From Anopheles merus (lineage: Eukaryota > Arthropoda > Insecta > Diptera > Culicidae): 64,000 bases of DNA. Made by a program: the position numbers and the translations under genes. The stretch lies in assembly GCF_017562075.2 (NCBI RefSeq), contig NC_054084.1, positions 25,606,246 through 25,670,245 of the forward strand, given 5' to 3'. This document shows, one piece after another, positions 27,201-41,284 of the stretch (position 1 is its first letter; every line of letters begins with the position of its first letter). Under the pieces are notes generated by a model that was not told the origin of the DNA, searched no databases, and saw only the letters and a list, made by a program, of their open reading frames with translations.

Positions 27201-30200
27201 TTCAATTTTAAAACAGCTTGTTGGAATTTCTGTTTACATTATTCTGTCTCAATTGGTAACCTTCTCAATTGGGATGGGTCAAATATCTTTGCCCAAACAA
27301 GGGTCGTCCGCAAAACTAATAGCCAAACAGCGGCTTAGTGACATCAGCTAAAAAACAGTGAGAAAAAAAACTGCTTCATTATTTCGCTCCACTGTTTATT
27401 GCGATCGAAATTGCTTTTTTAATTTGTCCACTGTATTGGACCCATGAAATGAGGTTGTCAGCCTGCTTGTGTTTGACTTATGCGTTGCCGCACACGATCC
27501 CTTGCCGATGCCGTTTAGCATATACGAAGCAACCATCCCAAAAGCACGCGAAAGGAAACTGTGAAGAAAAAGTGTATGCATGAAACAAGAACTAAAGGAC
27601 AAACCAAAACACAATCACCCTTGGGACGAGTATGATTTTTTTTTCTGCCAAAACAGGCATATCCCCCAGGACGGTAATGCGTAAAGTTTCGGTTGCGTTT
27701 TCTTTTGCGCGGTCGTCGACGCTTGCTGGCGACTGACAAAAACTGTCATCAACTTGCACTGATTGGCGGCCAAGGGTGGCAGCGGGCTGGTCCATCGCAC
27801 CAGGGGGAGGAAATACTTAATGGCGATAGCAATTTCGGTACACTTCATAAATTCGATATTGATTTTTGTTATGGCTTTGGCTCGCAATCCCGTGCGACAC
27901 TTTTGCTAACCGGGAATCACTGGGTGGGGTACAAAGTGGAAACTTCACAAAAACTTACCAGTTTGCGCTCGTTCCATAAAAAAAGGTGAGCGACGGGATG
28001 CAAAGTTTCGTGCGACCTGCGTAGGTGGCTGATTGGATTTTATTGTTCAGCGAAAAGTGCGTCCGAAGAGGATGAGCATGAAACAAAAGGCATCATTTTG
28101 TGGTAACGGTGCTGAAATATGACTGGTCGTGGGAAATACCAAGCCTGAAAGATGTTTAATCGCATCCACCGTTTTCCGTAGCTGACACGAACGACAAGTG
28201 GTTTTAATTATCAACACCAGTGGACATTTTAATTTTGGCCAACAAATGTTCGTTAAATAGAGTTTATTATGCGTGTGTGTCAAATGTGTCCGAACCGGTA
28301 GAGAGTTTCCAAAAGCAATTATCTAAAATATACTTTTTATTCTAAGTAAGTAGCAGACAAAGAAAATGTTGTTCTATAGTCATGTTTTCGCATTGTGCGT
28401 TGAACTGTGTGTTGTGTGTGAGGCAATGTTGATGTATTTTTTTGCGTTTTTTGTTCAAAACAACTGTTACAAACACACTACCACTGCGAAACACAGCGAT
28501 ATGTCAAGAAAGGTCGCCTTGTGGTAAAAGTTTCAACTGTGTGTTTTCAGTGTTTTGTTGAAGTGAGTCAGAAAATTTTACCGAAACAAAAGCAAAACGC
28601 AATTTCTCACTTTACATATTACACTTCGTTGAACCTGTCCAATACCGCCTTCGCCAATTTCGAACTTTTATTGTTTTATGACGTTTTATTACAAATAATG
28701 AAAAAAGGTCAGCTGCTTTGCACAACATCCGAGCAAACGCCTCTGCTTTTGTCCTCAAAAGCACTTTATTGCATTTAAAATTTAAGATAAGGAAAATATC
28801 AGTGCAGATAATAGCAGTTAACGATCAAGTTATATAAAATTTGAGTTGTAGATATGGTTGTGACATTTTTGGAATTTGTGTTATTTTATGTTATTAAATT
28901 TACGAAATAAAATAAAAACCCAAACCTTGCTTAAAATTCACCAATTCAAAATGTCATTAAGCTCGGGGTACACTTGATTTCAGAGTCAAATTGCCCGAGC
29001 ACAAGTTAGATAATACAGCGCGAGCCCCAAAATTGGAATGAAGCAGAGCATTAACCCTTACACCCTTCCGCCCTTGAAATCCGGTGTCAACGAGCACAAC
29101 ACGAACTTTGGCTCTGAGTAAAGAGAGGACCCACTGTCTAGAGGTTTTTCCGTCTCGGCATCGCTGTAAATTGACACATATCATTTGATACAGCGGGATA
29201 TCATTATCCGGAAATAAATTTCCACTCCACACATCCACCTTCACGACTACCACCACCACCAGAACCTCCCCGGCAGCAAGCGCGTGACATCTCGTCCGAC
29301 GAATTTATGCGAAAGCGCAACACCGAAAATGTACATAAATCTAACCCGACAAGTCGCGCCCGGGCTTGTTGGGCATAATTGGCTTTTCCTCGAGCCTCGC
29401 CCAAAACCGGTGCGAAAGGGGTGCCAAGCGTGTTTTGCCGAAAGGCATCCCCCGTGCCAGTTTCGTGACCGGCGAGGCACTTCCCGGTACAACACGGCAG
29501 GCACGGTGACACCGAAACCTGCCCCGCGTTGTCCGCCGACTCGGAAGCAGCAGTAGCAGCGGGATTGTGTTTCATGGTCCAATGTCGAATAGGCTTTCCG
29601 ATTGGATTGGCAGTGGGAAGGAGAAGGCAAAGGAGGGGAGCGGCGAGTATGTTAAGGAGACGCGAAACACGGTGGCACATGCAAACAAGATGGGATTACT
29701 TTGGGTGAAAGGCGCCAGGCAACAAGGGATACAAGTGTATGTTTGTAGCTAGTCAATTATAATAATCCAAGCGAGCGTGTTACTTTTGCTCGCTGGGTGC
29801 ATGACCTTTGAAAGACCTCCAGAAGGGTAGGGTTTTATTTTGGCAAGTTGAGGTTAGGGTACTGAGCATTATCAGTTTCAATGATTTTGAAGTGGATGTA
29901 GAATGTTGATAAAACTTTAGTAGAAAAGAAACAAATCAATCAAATAAACATTATCAATTTTAAAATAATAAACAATACTCATTTGTTGCTTGGGAGATTC
30001 AATATTTAAGATCGTTCAAAATAAATCATTCTACTCAGAATCAAACCATCAAGCAACGGAATGAATATTCAATTACGAAAATAAACCAAGCAAATGATGA
30101 AATGAAATAATAAACTCCATCCTACATTCGCTATGAATTCGAAATGACGAAACGAAAGCATGACAATCGAAGGGCCCAAAAATTGATTATTGAACATTAA

Positions 30201-33200
30201 TAATCTTTCTGTTGGGACTGTCATCTGCCCGGCAGGAATCATGTTCTTCCTAGCTCCCCGGGCCGTGTCTGACTTCTATTCCGTTCCATTATAATGATCC
30301 CGAGCAATGAGGGACCGCTTCCCTCGATACATTTTGATCACCGTGACATCATTAAAATGTGTTCATATTCTATGGTCGTTTTGGGAAGCCGCTTGAATTT
30401 TCGAAGCCCTGGGAGGGTTCGGCTAAGGGGAGACAGGAAGGAGAGACAAAAAAAACATTATCATTCATCTCGTCCCGTGTGCCATCCGCGAAACGACTGG
30501 CACGGCCGAAACAACCGAAAAATTATACATTCCAAACAAGTCTCCTCTAAAGGCACTCCCCCGGTATCCCCGAGCTGCGTAGGGTTAGTAGCAGTGCGAC
30601 GAAAAATGCCTCATCCGGATCATGTTTGATGGGACATAATAAACCATTAGATGACACGGGGCTAGGTTTTGACCAAGCGGTGCCATCGGGATCGGGAGAG
30701 GCGTACTCCCAGCGGACCAGTGCTAAGAACCGTCACCGATGGACCGATATTACGAGCATGACAAATTCTGCACCATTCACCTGTAGGATATCGGTCGTTT
30801 ATCATTGCCGGAATTGGACTGAACGTAGCGCCCTGGTGTGGTATGGTGGGTAGGTTGGTGGTGCGTAGACAAGCTTGTTGTTGTTTCGTCCTAATAAGAT
30901 AACCTTTGACCGATCCAGGCGTACGAACGAAGGATGACGCTCACTTCTGGCTGGCGCAAAACCCACCGGTACCTCCGGATAGCGGGATGGCTTTTGGGCC
31001 TTGTTGTCGATGATGACGTTTGACAAATGAGTTCCGTGAGTATGGTGCATTAAAAATGAATAAAAGCACAGTGGCAGAAGGAAGAAAAATGATACACCGG
31101 TGTGCGACAATGGGCGGCAGATACTGGGAGGGATTCCTGTTCGAGATGAGCGAGATGCTAGGATATTGTGTGGAGTGTGTATTTTTCACGCGTTGTTTAT
31201 GTTGGATGTATCAATTTGAAGTTTTATCATGTTGCTATCTGTTGTTGTCATCCAGCAGGCGTGTCACAGTAAAGAAACTTTAATACATCATTGTGCTTTT
31301 TTCATTCAGTGAAAATGTTAGACGATGTATTCTGTTTTAAGTTTGATGGTTGATTTTCCTCGAAATTATCTTATTCCTACAATGTTAGGTCCTATTTTTG
31401 TTCTTAGTGAGTTGATGAAGTTATCAATGTTGAGGGAGATTGTGATTATAAACGTCAAACATATTTCATATTATTCCTAATGTTGATATCTATTAGGATA
31501 TAAGAAAAAACTAAGATAAAGGTGCAGAGTCGGTGTAGTGTTATGACTCAAATAAATTCCCGATTTTACATTTTTTTCTTCTAATAATGATTGAATTTTA
31601 CTCCTTATTTCGAAATCAAAGACAGACCTGAGCACGCACAATCGTTGCACTGCATTTTAAGGCATCCTCTCAACAATCTCCTCTCCAGCCTGCCTCAAAA
31701 CAATGCCATATGCCACCAATACACATGCACACACTCAACACGCCCGAAGGGTCATCAATATGTAGGAGGGTGTAATAAATCACGCCGCTGCCAAATAACT
31801 TTCAACCCGTGCGGTTTGCACACTCTATCATGACGTGAAGTGGCCCCCGGGTACAGCGAAGATGCGATGATGAATATTGAATGGAGCTGCACCGTTTGCC
31901 GAACAGGTGTAACGCAAAAAAATGTACCTGTTTGAGTTCTAACTTCGGTGGGCGCCGGTTGTCCTGTTGCCTCACGCTCGGAAGTAATTTCGCACACCTT
32001 TTGTGTATGAATTTAACATCAGCCGCAATCCGCAGTCGCTGCGCAAAAGGATGATGTATTACGTTTTCTTCTAGCCTGGGATGTATTATTTTGTTCGCCC
32101 AGTGAATATCTTATTATGGAGATGAAAACACATGCTGGGAAGTGGTGGCAATGGCCTAATTTTATTCCGAGAAAGCACATGTGCCACTAGAAAAATTCAT
32201 TTTATTTTTTAGATCAACGAAAGAAAGCCAACTAGCAAGAGACAACATTAAGCTAAAAGATAAGTTCTGGTACATCTTGTATTTTGAATTTAAATCAACC
32301 ACTCGCTCGTCAACTAGCGAACATCTTTGTGCGAGAGAAAATCCCCTTTTCGCTCCACAGCATTGAATTGATTATCATGCGAGGCTGACATCTGTCGCGT
32401 ACACATCATTGAAATTCCAGCTTGTCCTCATCTGATTCAAGCCATCGGGTGAATAACGTGGCGGCGGGAAAAAGTTCAATCGTAACCCGGTTCTCTGTGG
32501 TCTCCTGGTTGGGAGAACTTATTTTTCTTTCCTCATTTCCCATCCATTGGAACGGCAATGGCTAATGATGTGTGAAATGTGAAGCGTTGCTACTGGAAGA
32601 TTGTCTTTGTGGGTTCGCTTATCTTTCTTGATGGGGAGACCACAATGGGGTTTGCTTGATATGATGTTCGACGAGCGAGCTAGAAAATTGTAGCATTAAT
32701 GGTCTTATTACCTTATGATTTGACCTCTTACAAGGTCGTCGGACACATGGTACTACGACACGTAAATAGAACAAACTGTAGCTCTACTTAGCTCCAACTC
32801 CTTGCTTGCGTAAAGGTTGTGTGTGCTAACGGAAAGCGAACTTTTACTTTCGTGCGTCACTGACATCGTGCCGAGAGGTTGAGACAAAAAAGGGGGTGGC
32901 ATTTGTATGTGACTCCTAGCGCTGACGCCCAGTGTGACGGAAAGGATGAAGCAGTCGGCAGAAAATCGGGTAAAATTGTGCGCATTTTTCCCATGAGACC
33001 GCGTTCGCCCGAAAAACAACGCTGTAGATTGGGATGCTTGGAAGCCCGTCCCTAGCCGCGGCATGACAGCTCGGAAAGTTTCCCACACGGCCGTTGAGAC
33101 GGGAAACATATGTCAAAAAACGACGGCACGGCACAGACGGTTGAACGGAAATGGATGGGTGAGGTGCCCAAGGAAGACACGTCGCACGTACACGCACTCG

Positions 33201-33290
33201 GTGGAGAAAGAGGTTTTCCATTGCAAAGTGAGGATAAAGAATGCTAATCTCAACCCAGTTGGTGGTAAGTCGGTTTTGGCACGAAGATGC
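24251..33290. other. Gene-free stretch
   Basis: No supported gene. AT-rich parts lie at about 26,860-27,060, 28,770-28,960 and 29,880-30,130. The longest frames (for example 29,204-29,680 minus) are low-complexity or overlap others and lack recognisable domains. The DNA has the look of a long intron or intergenic region. Confidence 0.55.
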
Positions 33291-33309
33291 GTGTGTGTGT
33301 GTGTGTGTG
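33291..33309. repeat. (GT)n microsatellite
   Basis: Uninterrupted GT run of about nine units. Confidence 0.95.
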
Positions 33310-36300
33310 GATTCTCTTTTCAACCACCGTCGAAAAGGTGGAAATTGTTACCGTACCGCACAGTTGAGATTGAGGTGGTTTTTACTCTTCGCTTTCGCTT
33401 CTGCATTATATTGCGTTCTCGTTTGATAAAGGCATACGTTATCAGGGCCGAATGAATCTTGCCACTTTTGGGCGTGGAAATTTCAGCGAAAGGGAGTTGA
33501 GATAAGCCCACTGGAACAAATGCGCGATTCAGAGACCTGCTCCGGTGGATGGATGGATGGAGCTGTCAAGAGCAAGGGGAACCCTTTTGCGGTGAATATG
33601 TATCTCTGGCACTAGAAAAAAATGGGATAGAACGAAAGGAGAAAATTCGTTCAGTTTTCCCGTAAATTGCGTTTCGCAAACGGACGAAATAAATGTGGCT
33701 GCGAAAGTTCATAAATGTAATTTATTTAAATTCTTTAATGCTTTTCTGCATGATTATGGCCGAAGCTCTCCGGTTAGGATGGAATGGGTGAGAGAGCAAA
33801 GAAGCAAATGTGGTTGTGGCGTTTATGAGCGTTAAATACGGTTTGGTTTTGAGGAGATATAAACAGATTTATTCCATGTACAAGATTAGAGATGAATGTC
33901 TTGCAAATGAGCTGGGCTTGGAGGAAGGTGGATGAGGATGCTCTGAGGAAAAAATTGTTTCCCACAACCGCGCGATGTAATTTGCCGGAATGAAGCGAGC
34001 ATTATCCTTTCCGCAACGAGAAGGCAACGACTGCTACCCGTTCTTTGACCCGTTTGCGTTAATAATACGTGCAATGATCTGTGTTTTGTTTGTACATTAA
34101 TTACCGTACGCAAAGAGCGGCCTCATGTGCGCAAATGTGATGGTTAATTAATGGGTGCTTAAGCTGTGGCGGAGCCGCAGGAGCGAGATTTTGTTTATCT
34201 TTTATTGAGGATGAACCGACAGGCCGCATTGCTAGCGTGTTTGGTGAAAATATTACTGTTGGATAACTGTTTGAAATGATCGATTTGTTTTTAATCATAT
34301 TATTCCCTACTGACTACTTGAACATCTTAAGACCTTTTTCAAAAGACTAGTTTATTATATGACTGATTTGTGGTTTTGTGCATAACTCAAGTCCAGTCAG
34401 AACTCAGCTCCTGTCTAAACTAAGCCGAGGTGAAGACCAAATAAACTTTGGTTTGAGTATAGTCCAATTTTTAAATTAATCCTAGTGTTATAACAAACGA
34501 ATTACAACATTTTGCTTTTATCTCAACAGCTACGCGAATCAATGAGAAAAAATTGTATTTTTCCTTAAATAATAAAGATTTTTTATTCATGTTTTTTAAA
34601 ACAATATCTTAAACACTGAAGACACTCGAATTGAAATAAAACAGACTGCTGAAACTTTATACTTGTACAATTGTACGACTATGTTAAACATACAAAGAGT
34701 ATTAAGCGTTATTTAACTCAAAGAAGATTGTGCTACGTACTCACGTTCTGAAAAAATATTCATCTCACATTCATCCAAACGCACACGTTCCCGTTTTTGC
34801 ACCGTTTAGGCTCGGAGAAGTGTATTTACTTCCTACTCTGTAATGGAGCCTACCACCACCAGCACCACCATCAGCACCACCTCGGGGGGCCAGAGGAAAC
34901 AGAGCGTGTGTATGTGTTTTCCATTAAAAAGTTTGTTCCGGAAGTTCGGTTCCACCGCTTTCGGTTACTTTTCCGGTACATGGGCACCAACGGTCTGGCC
35001 ATGGTGGATGCCTGCCTGGCTGTTAAGGTCCCTTTCCTTTCCACCTCGAAGATGACGATGATGGAAGGTACTGCTTTATATTTTTTTTTGCTTGTAAAGC
35101 AAAAAAGGTGCTGGGCCCACACGATAGAAGAAGAGCGGATAGACCTGGAAGGCTGAAAGTTGGCACGGGGGAATGTTAGATGTGAGATTTACTTCCGTTT
35201 TATTGTGTGCTCGGTGATGAACTATGTGTAATGCGTGTGTTTTTTTTTGCTTTTTACTTTCGACGCAAGGATTTTCCCGCGAGATGACGTTCCCTGGAGT
35301 AGCGGGTAGCGGGTGAATTTATGTTCCCTCAGGGGACATATACACCCAGCTGGGAAGGGAATAATGGAAGAAAGCGCAAGGGATGAAGGAAATCGGAGAC
35401 GTTTTTCGCGAAGCACGCTACCGAGGCGCTTTCCGAGGTGGGCTGAAATTGGAAAACATAGACAGCCTAAGAGACGAGCACCATTTTCGTTGTGCATACG
35501 GTGTGACACGTTGCGTATTTACTTTCCCCATCCCAACGACTGTACTTACACGGTATCCTATGGAGCGTGATGTGCGTAGCGAAAACTTTCTTACAATGGT
35601 TTGCGTTTGCGATGTGAAGTGCTTTAGTAGTCATTGTTGCGCTCGCTAGCACTGAGTTACTCACTGTTTTACTTCATTGGTTCGTTTTCGTTTGGTCTAT
35701 GATTGAAAGTGTTCTATCAGCGTTTGAAATGAATCTAGGCTCTGCTAATCTAGGATGAGCAGACCCATGAACAATTCGCAACAAATGTTTAGTATCATAG
35801 CTTAACATAGCTGTGCGTAAAATCAATCAGCATTATTTCAATTGAAAGTCATATTATTTACGTTTGATCTATTCCGTTTACCACGAGTTATACAAATCCA
35901 ACGCATACGGATTCCATCTTAAAGCACCTTAGGAAAAGCGCAATTTTGTTTCACTTTCAACGAACTAATTCAGCCCAACTGTAGGCAACATGAGCACCTT
36001 TTCACCGGAAATCAATTCACGAGAAAGTCATAGCTTTCGCTTCTACAGCACGCAAGCAGCAACGCCGAGTGAAGTTGCATCGTCAAGGGAGCGAAAGTGT
36101 CTTACATCATAAACCATCTAGCGCCTCATATATCATTAAAGCGGTAAGGTAAGATCTGCCACTGCCACTGCTCGGAACGCAGCTTAAAGCCGTACCACGA
36201 ATCCAATAGCACCATGGCTACATGGCACCATAATAGGGTGGGTAAGAGTTTCCTTTCTCCTTTCTCTGCTCTAGCTACGATTTGGACCGCTACCAACCGG

Positions 36301-38191
36301 AAAGGACGGCTACCCAACGAGCAGCTGGTAGCACAGAATGGTGAATCGTGCCACCATCTCCAAACTACGCAAGCACAGCCGGAAGTGGTGCGAGAAAATT
36401 ATTGCCGAAAGACATTTATACTTGCGATTGTTGAGTTAATGTGTCGTAAAAATGCTATAAAAATATTAAACGCATGATAAATGGCACACAATCCTTTCCG
36501 GGCGCGGTTTGAGTGGCTTTTCAGCAACGCTGTCTAGCTTCGCCGCACACACAGAGAGGTGTATCACTTCATCGACTGACGGAAACGAGCGGTGACGGGT
36601 TTTGACGATTCAAACTGCAGCAAAAAAAATGAAAAGAACCCTTTATACCTCCAATATAGCTCCCAGTGCCGCGATGTTTAAGGTGAAAACTACTTCCCTC
36701 AAGCGCCACACCTAAAGTCGACGGTGAATTTTCACAAAGCAAACGACATTGAACTGAAACGAAGGCAAACGGCAGCGGAAGCAGCAGCAGCAAGAGCAAC
36801 AACACCAGCAACATAATGTTTTCTCGAGTGTGATTTCAACCAAAGGCAAGAGAAACGGGTAGGTGGGATGATTTTAATGTGCATCATGCGGTGTTGGAAG
36901 CGGTTCGGCTGGCAGCGGGCGAAACCCCAGGGCAGGTGGTTTATGTGATTTCAAATGTTGCATGTTTTTCACCGCCAGCTTGCGTTAGCTGCTGGTGAAT
37001 GAGCCTGACGGGTAGGAGATTGCTTAAGCAGCTGTGAACGTCTGATAGGCACTCAGGTGGGCTGAGATGGATGAGCGATATGAATGATGATAAACGAGCA
37101 ATTAGTGGATGGATGAAGGAAGATTTAGCGCTTGCTTGCGTTTTGGGACGCTTTGGTTAAATATTTACCTATGAGAGTGAGGCGTTTGTTTTTGAGCAAT
37201 TACATTCGTTGTCTCTTTCTTTAGATAATAATCAAGTTGCTCTTCAACTCTCATTCGTATCTTCGCCTAAAATCCTATACATAGTGCAATATTCTTTTTA
37301 TTGAGAATGTTCAACGTGTGCGGGTTATTTTGGCGAATTATTCAAATCCGTCACTCAAATACCCTTATCATTGTGGGATAAACATTTTCCCCGAAGCTGA
37401 ATGGGTTTTATTCTCTAGGAATTTCCAATTAAGAACGAGTTTTACGAAAATTGAGCCTTTCCCATTTTTTGAAACGCTTTCCCCCAGGGTAGCCGTTGGT
37501 CAACCACTAATGCGTACCGATCCCAAGAACGGGAGAAAAGCATTCGGAAGGAAACCGTTTTGTTCGGGGTGTTCGGTTGACGGGAAGCGCACTGGCATGA
37601 TAGCCCTTCCTCATGCTAGATTTCCTATCAGACTTTCGTTAGCCGCTTTTCGAAGTACGATAAGATGCCAACGTTTGAGAAATTTGCTCACGTTTCTGTT
37701 TTGTTCGCGTTTGATGGAAGCGAACCCAGATTGTCTACGATAAGAATAGGTGCTAAAAATGGAGCATTCATTCGGTAGAAGGTGGAAAAATGAACGATAG
37801 AAAAAGGGAAAAAGACGTGGCACCAAAGTGGCAGGGTGTGACGGGTGTGAACGATGATGGAATGGTAGCCTAATTTGTAATATTTTCCACCAATTTATCA
37901 GCACTTTGACGGAGACCGATGACGCGGCGCGGCATGACGGATGACGCGAACGGTACGGTGGGCTGAAGGTGAGGAGGAAAGCATGCGCTTTCTCATCCAC
38001 ACCGCCCCGAAAAATCCCTATACAATTGATGATTATGGTAGATGAAGGATCTGTGAAAATGATTTCCTTTGCAGCCGACAGAAGCTGCCAGTTCCTCGGG
38101 GAGGCTTGTATTTCGAGTGTGCTATATTCTACGGGCAGACGTGATAGCTTATTCCATTTCGTTCGGACTTTGATACGCGATCGATCGGAGA

Positions 38192-38218
38192 ACACACACA
38201 CACACACACACACACACA
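38192..38218. repeat. (AC)n microsatellite
   Basis: Uninterrupted AC run of about 13 units. Confidence 0.95.
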
Positions 38219-40012
38219 TATCTGTTACGCTGTCCCTGATGGATCGTCAATAGTGAAGGTTCGGGGAAAGACATGTCCTACTGCACGAGCAGCTATTCAT
38301 TTCGCTCCTTCCAAGAGAGCGAATCGTTCGACTTGATGAGGAATCTTTTCCGCAAATGTTTCACCCGAAAAACGCCCATCGTTTGTTTGGCTTGCCGCTC
38401 GGAACAACGACCACTGGGACAGCGTTTTCGTATTCCATCCTGCGCACGTTCCACTGCTAATGGGTTGGATTCTAAGGGCTCGTATTTTCATGCGATCCAA
38501 GAGCTGGTGGACAAACACCGCACTGTGTCATTTAGGAGGAGCACGCGAAACGGAATAGCAGGACAGCACCACACCTTCGCCTTCTTCGCTTCTATGGCTC
38601 TCGTCCTTCCGAATAGCAAAAGGGATCCCCTAGCTTTGGTCTCATTTTGTTCTCACCGGGCGCTTCATGAGTGCGATCGATGTCAAAGTCAAGAAGTAGT
38701 GGACACAATTAGAGAAGGGTTTTGATCGATGTATGGTATGGATTCGATTTAGTATTTCGGTCACCTACGGTTTGGGTTGCCTGCGTGCACGGAATATGTA
38801 ATATGCTTGCCGGGCTGACAATTGACGACTGCTTTTGGGCGCCACGATGTGGAGCAGAAACGAAGCCGTACAGTCAAGTGCTGTTCGGGCAAAGGAAACT
38901 AATCATCTGTTAACTTCCAATTTGGGGACGCTTTACTTATGATAGGGTTATCACGAACTTCGGCTAGGAATTCTTCGAATCTTTCAAGAGCACGCAGCCC
39001 GTGCCCGACATCAATCAATGCGGGCGCTAGCGAATGAAGTGCTTTGGAAAGCAATTCACCCTTCCCCCCGCACTTGGTGAGTGTGTGAAAGGATGGGCAA
39101 ATTATTTGAGCTGTATTTAATTTATGCCGCATTTCATTGCCCCGACTAATGGAGGGAGAAGAAGCGCCGATGGTGGTGGTAGGATGGATTTTTGGGGAAG
39201 CGAAAAGCAAACATTCCATTCACGCATCGTTACAAATCGCGAGCATGGCGGCGGTGGCGGCTCAAAATCAATAAAGCTCAAGCATCCGCATCCGGACCGA
39301 TTAGGCGCGCGTCAAAGTAATTCCTGCACGGGCACGCTTCAAAGGGAATATTTCATCAATGCATAAATCAAAAACTTTCGCGCCGGGAATGGGCCAGGCA
39401 AGCGAAGCGACTCGAATGGATTGCGGATGGTTTGTGTCGCTTGTCGCCATCGGTTGACTCGCCGACTTGGCCATCATTCATGGCGTTCTGATTTGATGGT
39501 GAGCGCGCGTGCAAGGGAAGAGATATTTATAATGTCAATTATTCATTGCCAGCTGCAGAGAAATTTCGGATTGTAATGATCTGTTGGCTGAGGGTTGTTG
39601 ATGAATGGCGATGAATTTGGAGTGGATCTGAGTTTGCTTAAAGGGAATGTTTGCAAATGGCAGATCACTTTAATTGTCTTGAATATTAGTGTCACTGTTT
39701 TTAATTACTCTCAGAATTGGGACAACATATACCTTAAAGATAAAACATAAAGTTAAAGATATTTCAGTGAGTATAACGTACTGTTTACTCTCTATTCGAA
39801 CTTCAGCTTTCAACAATTAATTTTTCTTTGGTTTATAAGGGAAATAACTGCCGAATATTGGAATTTCTTTACGATCTAAAAACATAGCCAAGAACAACAA
39901 AACAGTAAAAAACTGATTTACTGTTTGTTCCACCTCAGCGATCAATTGCAAGTGAATTTTATGACATTTTTTTTTGTATCATTAAGTTCGACACGAGTGG
40001 CCTATTTTGTAC

Positions 40013-40028
40013 CACACACACACACACA
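40013..40028. repeat. (AC)n microsatellite
   Basis: Uninterrupted CA run of about eight units. Confidence 0.9.
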
Positions 40029-41284
40029 AGCACATCCTCCATGGAAAAGCCTCACTTGCCCTTTCGGATGCTTCTTTGCTAGCGGGGAAATATCGCGAAT
40101 TGCCCCGGCAACCTAATTTGCATCGTGCCCGAAAAAAGGGAATGAATTTTTACGGATCGTTAAATTTCGTATCCCCCAAACCTCTCCCGCTAGCGTTCAC
40201 TTCAAATTTCATCCAAAACTTGGCGAGAACATGGTAACGCAGGGAAATTGAATTGAGTGTGCATGTGTATGTGTGTTTGCACGCATTCGTTTGAAGGCAA
40301 AAAGGAGAAAAATCGCATTGTTCGTTTATTCGCTAATAAATACTGTCCCAATTTTCTCGTTTGTCGTCCTCCGCCGGCCCAACTTTACACCCCGTGGGGA
40401 ATGATTTGAAACAATAAAACAAAGAAAAAACAGAAACCGGAGAACATCAAACTAGAATGCTGCAGCACAAGCACGGGGAAGGTTTGGATAGCGGAAACAG
40501 TATAATGTAGCATCGTTTGCTGTACAAACCACACAGGGCCGACAGTGTACCGCACGTGGGAGTGTGAAGAGGGGTCCTGGAGCTCGGGGAATCTACTCGG
40601 TGACAAAGTAATAACGCATAAACCTTCGGATGTGCTGCTACAGAGGTACAGAGCGGGAGAGAGAATTTATGAGCGGGAAATATAATGGCTCCAGTTGATT
40701 GTTTTTCGTTTTTATGTTTACCCAAGATCATGGTTTGCGGAAATCGTATAAATGATTCCAAGGACATCGCCTTGGGTCGGGCGGGATATTTACGAACAAA
40801 AGGAAGTGGTATTGGTGGTGTGTGATAGAATTAAATTAAACAGAATATGCTTGACATGAAGCAAAATCTAATTTCTACTAATCATTCTTTTCGCAATTCC
40901 GAAGCGTACACTGCATCATAAAACTACACAAGCAAGCCAAAGTGGTTCATATCTTTGGATTGTTAGGGCATTCCAGTCAAAACCTCTTTTCATTAACGTT
41001 GAAAGGCGTGTGTCGGTTTCGGATGAACAGCAAGTGGGATCCTAAACTAGTATAGGCTTAACCACAACAAGGTTGCAAAGTGTGTCGAAAGAAAGTTTCA
41101 AGTGGATTGCTCCTCCTCGCCCACTGACCACAGAACACAAGTTCCAGCGCAAACTTGCGTAAAGAAAACTTCATTATGTGATTTGTGTGGAACAAGCGGT
41201 TCTTACTATTCATCGTTCAAGATCTTCCTAAGATGGTGTTTCTATTCGGATCTTGCAGTGTATTGTTGATGTTTGGCCCCGAGT

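Larger units (their letters stand above)
33310..41252. other. Gene-free stretch upstream of the receptor duplication
   Basis: No supported gene. It holds an AT-rich block at about 34,250-34,700, a short CAG/CAA-rich patch near 36,775-36,815 and two CA microsatellites (listed separately). The largest frame (37,611-38,219 minus, 202 codons) starts within the CA tract and has no family signature. Confidence 0.55.

Noticed and set aside
29204..29680. 158-codon minus frame with Gly-rich end
   Set aside because: The Gly run is a GGT/CCA-type simple repeat, and the frame overlaps others on both strands.
37611..38219. 202-codon minus-strand frame
   Set aside because: It starts inside the CA microsatellite, has no domain signature and overlaps other frames; probably chance.
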